A stretch of 18,674 bases of DNA, taken from positions 1-18,674 of the forward strand of contig JAIPBB010000072.1 in the NCBI GenBank assembly GCA_021739805.1, written 5' to 3'. The notes below the pieces were generated by a model that was not told the DNA's origin, did no database searches, and saw only the letters and a list, made by a program, of their open reading frames with translations. This DNA comes from Saprospiraceae bacterium. Its GTDB lineage: Bacteria > Bacteroidota > Bacteroidia > Bacteroidales > JAIPBB01. Below, in pieces: positions 13,839 through 18,674 of the stretch; the stretch's first letter is position 1, and every line of letters begins with the position of its first letter. The translations under genes were made by a program, and so were the position numbers.

Positions 13839-15455
13839 ATGAAAAATCTACTTTTAATAATCCTTACAACAATAACAATTTCAAGCCTGGCTCAATTTCC
13901 GGTCACTTATGATTTGCGAAATGTTAACGGACAAAATTTTGTTAGTTCAGTAAAAAGCCAGCAAGGTGGAACCTGTTGGACGCATGGAGCAATGTCAGCA
14001 ATTGAAGGAAATTTGCTAATGACTGGTAATTGGATAGCTGCTGGTGATACAGGTGAACCTAATTTAGCAGAATACCATCTTGATTGGTGGAATGGATTTA
14101 ACGATAACAATAATGATGATATTAATCCGCCAACTGGAAGTGGATTAAATGTGCACAATGGCGGTGATTACAGGGTAACTGCAGCTTATCTTTCAAGGGG
14201 TGAAGGTGCAGTGCGTGACATTGACGGACAAAGATTTGCTTCTCCTCCACCAAGAGATAGCATTGGATGGCGATATTATTATGTTAGAGATATTGAATGG
14301 TTTGTAGCTAAGCCAAATCTTTCAAATATTAATATTATTAAACAAAAGATAATCTCTGATGGAGTGGTTGGAACATGTATGTTTTATAGCGGTCCACTAA
14401 TTGTTGGGGATTCTTCACATTATCAACCACCAAGCACACAGGATGATCCAAATCATGCAATTTCAATTATTGGTTGGAACGACTCAATAACAACTCAAGC
14501 CCCACTTCCGGGTGCATGGTTGTGTAAAAACAGTTGGGGTGTAAACTGGGGTTTAGATGGTTATTTTTGGATTTCGTATTATGATAAACATGCCGGGCAG
14601 CATCCTGAAATGGGAGCCATTTCTTTTCAAGGAGTTGACACTATGATGTATGATAAAATATATTATCATGATTATCATGGTTGGCGTGATACCAAAGCAA
14701 ACACAACTGAAGCTTTCAATCATTTTGTAGCTGATAGCTCTGAAACTATTAAATCGGTGAGTTTTTATACTGCTGTTGATAGCGTTAATTATACTATAAA
14801 AATTTATGATAAATTTCAAGCCGGTGTTTTGGTCGATACTCTTTCTGTGAAGTCAGGATTTATTAATTATACCGGATTTCATACTGTTGATTTGACTCAC
14901 CCTGTTTCATTACTTCCGCATGATGATTTTTATGTATATTTATATCTTTCTACCGGTGGGCAACCCTATGATAAAACTTCGGAAGTTCCTGTTCTTTTAT
15001 GTGGAAATAATTCTAAAACAATTGTGACTTCATCAGCAAATCCTGGAGAAAGTTTTTATAAAAGTGGAAGCCAGTGGATTGACTTAAACACTTTTGACAC
15101 AACAGCTAATTTTTGTATAAAAGCTTTAACTGATTATGGTTTTTCAACATCAGGTAATTTTAAAACTTTCGAACAAAACTATAATATCTTAGACCAAAAC
15201 TATCCAAATCCATTTAGTAATGAAACAAGCATTAAATATGATTTGAAAAACTCTTCAAAGGTAGTCATAAGTGTTTATAATCTTTATGGTCAAAAAGTTG
15301 CAGTTCTTTTAGATGAATATCAATCAAGTGGAACAAAAACTATTAACTGGAATGCCACAAACTCAAACGGAGACAAATTAAAAGCCGGAATTTATATTTA
15401 CGAATTGAAAACAGATTGGGGTAGATTTAGTAGAAAAATGGTGGTTGGGAAATAG
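13839..15455 (+). CDS. Secreted papain-family (C1) cysteine peptidase with T9SS signal
   Basis: Extracellular cysteine endopeptidase, 538 residues. The signal peptide is 1-19 (ends SLAQ). The catalytic domain starts at once without an obvious propeptide ([19 protein letters not shown]). Cys46 in [15 protein letters not shown] is the nucleophile, His206 in [11 protein letters not shown] the general base and Asn231 in [18 protein letters not shown] the third residue. The oxyanion-hole loop is shorter than the papain NQGSCGSCW. Residues about 255-440 form a beta-sandwich like the lectin-like domain often fused to bacterial C1 peptidases. Residues 452-538 are a T9SS type A sorting domain ([10 protein letters not shown] ... 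RKMVVGK). It therefore acts outside the cell or on its surface; substrates are unknown. It has its own promoter element and converges on the lamin-tail gene with 4 bases between the stops. Confidence 0.88.
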   Translation: MKNLLLIILTTITISSLAQFPVTYDLRNVNGQNFVSSVKSQQGGTCWTHGAMSAIEGNLLMTGNWIAAGDTGEPNLAEYHLDWWNGFNDNNNDDINPPTGSGLNVHNGGDYRVTAAYLSRGEGAVRDIDGQRFASPPPRDSIGWRYYYVRDIEWFVAKPNLSNINIIKQKIISDGVVGTCMFYSGPLIVGDSSHYQPPSTQDDPNHAISIIGWNDSITTQAPLPGAWLCKNSWGVNWGLDGYFWISYYDKHAGQHPEMGAISFQGVDTMMYDKIYYHDYHGWRDTKANTTEAFNHFVADSSETIKSVSFYTAVDSVNYTIKIYDKFQAGVLVDTLSVKSGFINYTGFHTVDLTHPVSLLPHDDFYVYLYLSTGGQPYDKTSEVPVLLCGNNSKTIVTSSANPGESFYKSGSQWIDLNTFDTTANFCIKALTDYGFSTSGNFKTFEQNYNILDQNYPNPFSNETSIKYDLKNSSKVVISVYNLYGQKVAVLLDEYQSSGTKTINWNATNSNGDKLKAGIYIYELKTDWGRFSRKMVVGK

Positions 15456-15472
15456 CTTTTTATAATTTCCCA
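15446..15472. other. Inverted repeat enclosing two convergent stop codons
   Basis: TGGGAAAT (15446-15453) and ATTTCCCA (15465-15472) are perfect reverse complements around an 11-base loop that holds most of both stop codons. The arms encode the closing Gly-Lys residues of both convergent secreted proteins. The hairpin may end both transcripts, but there is no trailing T run on either strand, so it is not a standard intrinsic terminator. Confidence 0.5.
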
Positions 15473-18048
15473 CCTAAAACAGCAGTTTTCTTAAAGTGTT
15501 TAACTTTTCCTTCAAGGTCGAAGACTTCAACATAAATTATGTAAATACCGATATTTGCCTTTTCATTTTCTTCGGTAATTCCATCCCATGAAAAAGTGCC
15601 TTCTGTTGCAAGAAGTTCGTTTTTTATAAGATATTTTATTAATCTTCCTTTCGAATCATAAATTGTAATATTGGCAACATATCCTGCTTTATCAAATTTG
15701 TAATTAATATTTAAAACATCATTGTAACCATCATTATCCGGCGAAAATATTTCAGGTTCTGTTTTAATCTCATCACCTGTTATATTGCTTAATGAGAGTT
15801 GTGAGTTTTGATAGGCAGGAGTGGCAAAACCTACAGCCTCAGCAGCCGAATGCCAGTTTGTTTTATCTTCTGTTGGTCGTTCATAACTTAATCTTTCAAG
15901 GCTAACACCATCAGTGGAGTTTAGCAAAGCAAAGTGCATTTCTTCATTGTAAGTGAATTTGTCGATTATCCTTCCAATTTTGTCAGCTATCACAACTATT
16001 CCAAAATCATTATTATAAGTGGGGAAGGAGTTCATCTCAACAAATCCATCTGGGTTTGAAGTAAAATACTGCTGTTTTACTTTGTCAGGTTTAGTTGTTA
16101 GAACATAATATTCACCAGGGAAAATTAAATAACCTTCCATTGAAATGTCTTCAGGGTCTTCAATTGTTAAAGCAATTGTATCATAGGATGAAAGTATCAT
16201 TTCTTTTAGGTCAAGTACTTTGTTTGAACGATTATAGATTTCAACAAAATCAACTCCATCATCCTTTGGGTTTGAAAGAACTTCGTTTATAACAATATCA
16301 AATGCTTCAACAGGAGCAGGAATTGCAAAAGGAATGCTGCTGTTTAATTGGATAATATTTCCAACACAATCTTTTATAGTATCCTTAATTAATAAGGAAT
16401 AAATTACACCAGGCTGTAAGGGATTGGCAAGTTCAAGTATCACATACATAAAATCAGGTGATTTGATAGTTGCGCCAATAGGATTTCCAATATTGTTGTC
16501 GATAAAATAGTTTGAATTGTTTTGTAAATAAGAACTATCGAGCTTCTCATTGAAAACCACTTTAATATTTGTAGCATCAAATACAACTACTCTGCTGATT
16601 TTTGGAGCAGTAATATCAGGATTTATTGCATTAACAGAATTTACACTTCCGGGAGTTCCACCAACAGAATGAACCGATGCTTTCCAGTTTTCTTTTTCCC
16701 CACAAGGATTTAAAGGGTCAATTTGTTCGAGTGACCAGCCACCATCTTTTTTTAAGGAGTTTTGATACCAGTCATCAGTATATGAAACTGAAGAAATCAT
16801 TTGTCCTGACTGATTGAAAAGTGTAATTGTTTGCCCTGCATTAGTAAGAGAAAAGCTAGAAAAAGTTATAATATCCCCAAAAGGGCTTAAATATGGCTCA
16901 GCATCATCTTTTGCTAAAATCAAATACGAATTTCCTTGAATTATAACATCAGGTAAAATTTTGTCAGAGATTCCAATTCTTAAAGTCCAGTCTTTTAAAT
17001 TAATCGAGATTGATGTTCTATTGTAAAGTTCAAGGTATTCATAATTTGGCAAGCCCGCCGGTGGGTCAGGGTCAGCCATGATTTCATTAATTAAAATATC
17101 AAAAGTTTCAGGAATGTAGTAAATAAAAGCCTCATTAAAAACCGGACTTATATTTCCTTTTAAATCTTCAATATTGCTAATTGTGATTGTATTCTGAACA
17201 CCTAATGCAAAACTGTTGGCAAAGGTTAGATGCACAAGTGCAGTATTATTTGCATCTAAAATTGCCAATGCAGGTTTTCCAATACCATTATTTACTATGT
17301 AATTATTAACATTTTCAGCAATAGTTTTGTTTAAGGATTCTGTAAATTCAATATCAAGTTCAATAGATGAAACAACACTTAGCTTAGAAATATCCGGTGG
17401 AATTGTGTCAACTGTTATTGCACCGACAACAAAATCATCAAAATAGAATTTTGTGCTATTGCTTGTGGTATATTTACAAAACACACCAAAAAAGGAAGAA
17501 GTTGAATAAGTGTTGTCGGTGGTTGTTCCTTCGAGCAAGAAGTTGTTACCACCAAGTGGGTCGCTAAAAAGATTCCATAATCCTGTGTTGTCACGAGTGA
17601 CTTTTATTCTTAAGGTATTTGTTGAATTATTTGTATATGCAACAGTTCCACTTATAATTTTTGTTGATAAAGTACCATCTTGTCGAAAAAGGGCGATACT
17701 ATCGTTTGTTTCACCAATTTGCACAAAATATCCATTTAAAGAGCCTTCAATATTTGCATTGTTGGATGTTAAATAAACTCTTGCATTATTATTCCCGGAT
17801 GTTTGAAAGGATAATTTCACCCAAAACTGCCATTCCGTATTGCTAATTAATGAGTTTGTAGTGGATAAGGAAGAAGTGTCGGCACCAATGGAATTCAAAT
17901 GAAGCTGATTGCTTGAATTTACTTCAAACTGGCTCACATCTCCTGTCCACGTTGGATTTGAAGTGAAATCACCATCAGTAAAATCATCATTAATCTGTGC
18001 TGATATGAAAATGGGAAATATTAGTAACAATAATAATATCTTTCGCAT
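15460..18048 (-). CDS. Large secreted lamin-tail-domain protein with gliding/T9SS-type C-terminus
   Basis: Secreted multidomain protein, 862 residues. The signal peptide is 1-18 (MRKILLLLL...ISAQ). Residues 19-205 look like a LamG-type lectin-like fold (DFTDGDF ... FYFDDFVVG). Residues about 215-310 and 475-570 are SbsA-type Ig-like domains (SSIELDIEFTESLN; TNIKVVFNEKLD). Residues about 315-450 and 585-725 are two lamin-tail domains (INEIMADPDPP...YEYLELYNRT; INEVLSNPKDDGVDFVEIYNRS). Residues about 762-862 are a FlgD/CHU_C-like C-terminus (FSPDNDGYNDVL ... WDG ... GIYIIYVEVFD) used in Bacteroidota as a T9SS sorting region. A surface or extracellular binding role is inferred; no catalytic motif is visible. 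It is transcribed away from the divergent glycosyltransferase gene, with 83 bases between the two starts. Confidence 0.85.
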   Translation of the reverse strand: MRKILLLLLIFPIFISAQINDDFTDGDFTSNPTWTGDVSQFEVNSSNQLHLNSIGADTSSLSTTNSLISNTEWQFWVKLSFQTSGNNNARVYLTSNNANIEGSLNGYFVQIGETNDSIALFRQDGTLSTKIISGTVAYTNNSTNTLRIKVTRDNTGLWNLFSDPLGGNNFLLEGTTTDNTYSTSSFFGVFCKYTTSNSTKFYFDDFVVGAITVDTIPPDISKLSVVSSIELDIEFTESLNKTIAENVNNYIVNNGIGKPALAILDANNTALVHLTFANSFALGVQNTITISNIEDLKGNISPVFNEAFIYYIPETFDILINEIMADPDPPAGLPNYEYLELYNRTSISINLKDWTLRIGISDKILPDVIIQGNSYLILAKDDAEPYLSPFGDIITFSSFSLTNAGQTITLFNQSGQMISSVSYTDDWYQNSLKKDGGWSLEQIDPLNPCGEKENWKASVHSVGGTPGSVNSVNAINPDITAPKISRVVVFDATNIKVVFNEKLDSSYLQNNSNYFIDNNIGNPIGATIKSPDFMYVILELANPLQPGVIYSLLIKDTIKDCVGNIIQLNSSIPFAIPAPVEAFDIVINEVLSNPKDDGVDFVEIYNRSNKVLDLKEMILSSYDTIALTIEDPEDISMEGYLIFPGEYYVLTTKPDKVKQQYFTSNPDGFVEMNSFPTYNNDFGIVVIADKIGRIIDKFTYNEEMHFALLNSTDGVSLERLSYERPTEDKTNWHSAAEAVGFATPAYQNSQLSLSNITGDEIKTEPEIFSPDNDGYNDVLNINYKFDKAGYVANITIYDSKGRLIKYLIKNELLATEGTFSWDGITEENEKANIGIYIIYVEVFDLEGKVKHFKKTAVLGGKL

Positions 18049-18083
18049 AAACCTGGAATTAGATTTTAAAAAGGTAAATATAC

Positions 18084-18092
18084 TATTTTTGT
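18084..18092 (+). promoter_or_regulatory. -7 promoter element of the glycosyltransferase gene
   Basis: TATTTTTGT fits TAnnTTTG (18084-18091) and lies 48 bases before the ATG at 18132. On the opposite strand the weaker TACCTTTT (18076-18069) could serve the divergent lamin-tail gene, so the two promoters would nearly overlap. Confidence 0.45.
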
Positions 18093-18131
18093 GAAAAGCT
18101 ATTACTAAGATTTAAAGTTTAATATTATTGG

Positions 18132-18674
18132 ATGAAGAAAATTTATCTGTTTATAACTCTAGCCATATTGCTATTAATGCAATTACCTTTTCTTACAGCT
18201 GATCCTGATAAGCTTGTTGATGTTAGCACAAGAGGGGCATGGACTGACGAAGGGCTTTATGCATCTCAAATCAGTAACTTAGTAAATGGGTATGAATTTG
18301 ATATAGAAGAAAACAATACTTTTGTTAGGGGGCCAGTTTTTAATGTTATTCAACTTCCATTTTTTTACATTTTTGGTACAAAACTAATTGTCAGCAGATT
18401 GATAGTTCTTTTATTTACAATTTTCACCTTATTGCTTTTCGTAAAATCTAAAAATCACGTATTTGCATTTTTTTTAACAATAACAACTTTAACACAATTT
18501 CATATTTTTCAATTTACGCATTATGGATTAGCCGAAATGATGGGTGTTAATTTTATTATGCTCAGTCTTTACTTTTATTTAAAATTTTATGATTCCGGTA
18601 GGTTGAAAATCAAGTGGCTTTTTATTGCATCCCTGATGATATTCTTATGTTATTCGACAAAAATTCAATATTTA
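18132..18674 (+). CDS. GT-C-type membrane glycosyltransferase, 5' part (cut by window end)
   Basis: The frame is open from ATG 18132 to the last base, giving 181 residues without a stop; the 3' part lies outside the window. A membrane helix at about 4-22 is followed by a first outer loop with WTDEG (Asp39-Glu40), the acidic pair expected of GT-C enzymes such as the PMT/ArnT-like (GT39/GT83, PF13231-type) families. Then come RGPVFNV, several further hydrophobic helices (about 72-104, 110-128, 136-150, 164-176) and HYGLAEMMG at 130-138, where Glu135 matches the conserved acidic site after the third or fourth helix. Such enzymes move sugars from polyprenyl-phosphate carriers onto lipids, glycans or proteins on the periplasmic side. 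The acceptor cannot be told from the visible part. Confidence 0.75.
   Translation, partial: MKKIYLFITLAILLLMQLPFLTADPDKLVDVSTRGAWTDEGLYASQISNLVNGYEFDIEENNTFVRGPVFNVIQLPFFYIFGTKLIVSRLIVLLFTIFTLLLFVKSKNHVFAFFLTITTLTQFHIFQFTHYGLAEMMGVNFIMLSLYFYLKFYDSGRLKIKWLFIASLMIFLCYSTKIQYL

Noticed and set aside
14553..14819. 88-codon - strand open frame within the C1 peptidase gene
   Set aside because: The + strand here encodes the peptidase with a complete catalytic triad; the antisense frame has no features of its own.
17510..17846. Open frames of 61-88 codons on the + strand at the 3' side of the lamin-tail gene
   Set aside because: They lie wholly antisense to a well-supported 862-residue secreted protein and show no domain, signal peptide or promoter element.
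12996..18674. A natural-competence cluster around the comF-like gene
   Set aside because: No other competence gene is in the window; comF-like genes are widespread and often isolated, and the neighbours are secreted proteins with their own promoters.

Overview
The window is an AT-rich stretch of chromosome from a member of the Bacteroidota (Bacteroidia-like, probably environmental). Three things point there. At least four proteins end in, or carry, type IX secretion (T9SS)-type C-terminal domains. The signal peptides end in the typical ...AQ/SQ. Several genes are preceded by the Bacteroidota -7 promoter element TAnnTTTG with no Shine-Dalgarno sequence. No rRNA, tRNA, transposase, integrase or CRISPR array is visible, and the T9SS machinery itself is not in the window.

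Region 1 (1-10464, all + strand) is a surface-protein block. Two paralogous proteins with YadA-like 14-residue head repeats and a Bacteroidota 'tail-fibre' C-terminus (188-1696 and 3926-5428) flank a cysteine-rich T9SS cargo of unknown function (1696-3918). The three are packed as an operon: the first two overlap by one base and the second and third are 7 bases apart. A 1237-residue T9SS adhesin-like protein follows (5521-9234; beta-helix, MAM-like module, five Ig-like repeats). Then come two tandem paralogous outer-membrane beta-barrel candidates (9276-9875, 9877-10464).

Region 2 (10540-12929) holds a 60-residue iron-sulfur protein with its own promoter and a strong bidirectional terminator. 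Converging on it are two paralogous membrane-anchored coiled-coil proteins on the - strand. A 29-bp concentric palindrome sits between the second of these and the divergent comF-like gene.

Region 3 (12996-18674) has a ComF-family phosphoribosyltransferase-like protein and a secreted papain-family (C1) peptidase with a T9SS signal. Convergent to the peptidase is a large secreted lamin-tail-domain protein; the two stop codons are 4 bases apart inside a shared inverted repeat. The last gene is the 5' part of a GT-C-type membrane glycosyltransferase that runs off the window.

Overall this reads as a cell-surface/adhesion locus rather than a metabolic one. The most distinctive part is the 188-5428 cassette: two trimeric-fibre-like proteins without any recognisable outer-membrane anchor or T9SS signal, co-encoded with a disulfide-rich T9SS cargo. 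One of the fibres carries cysteines exactly 28 residues apart. Tandem gene duplication is frequent: three paralogous pairs lie within about 13 kb.
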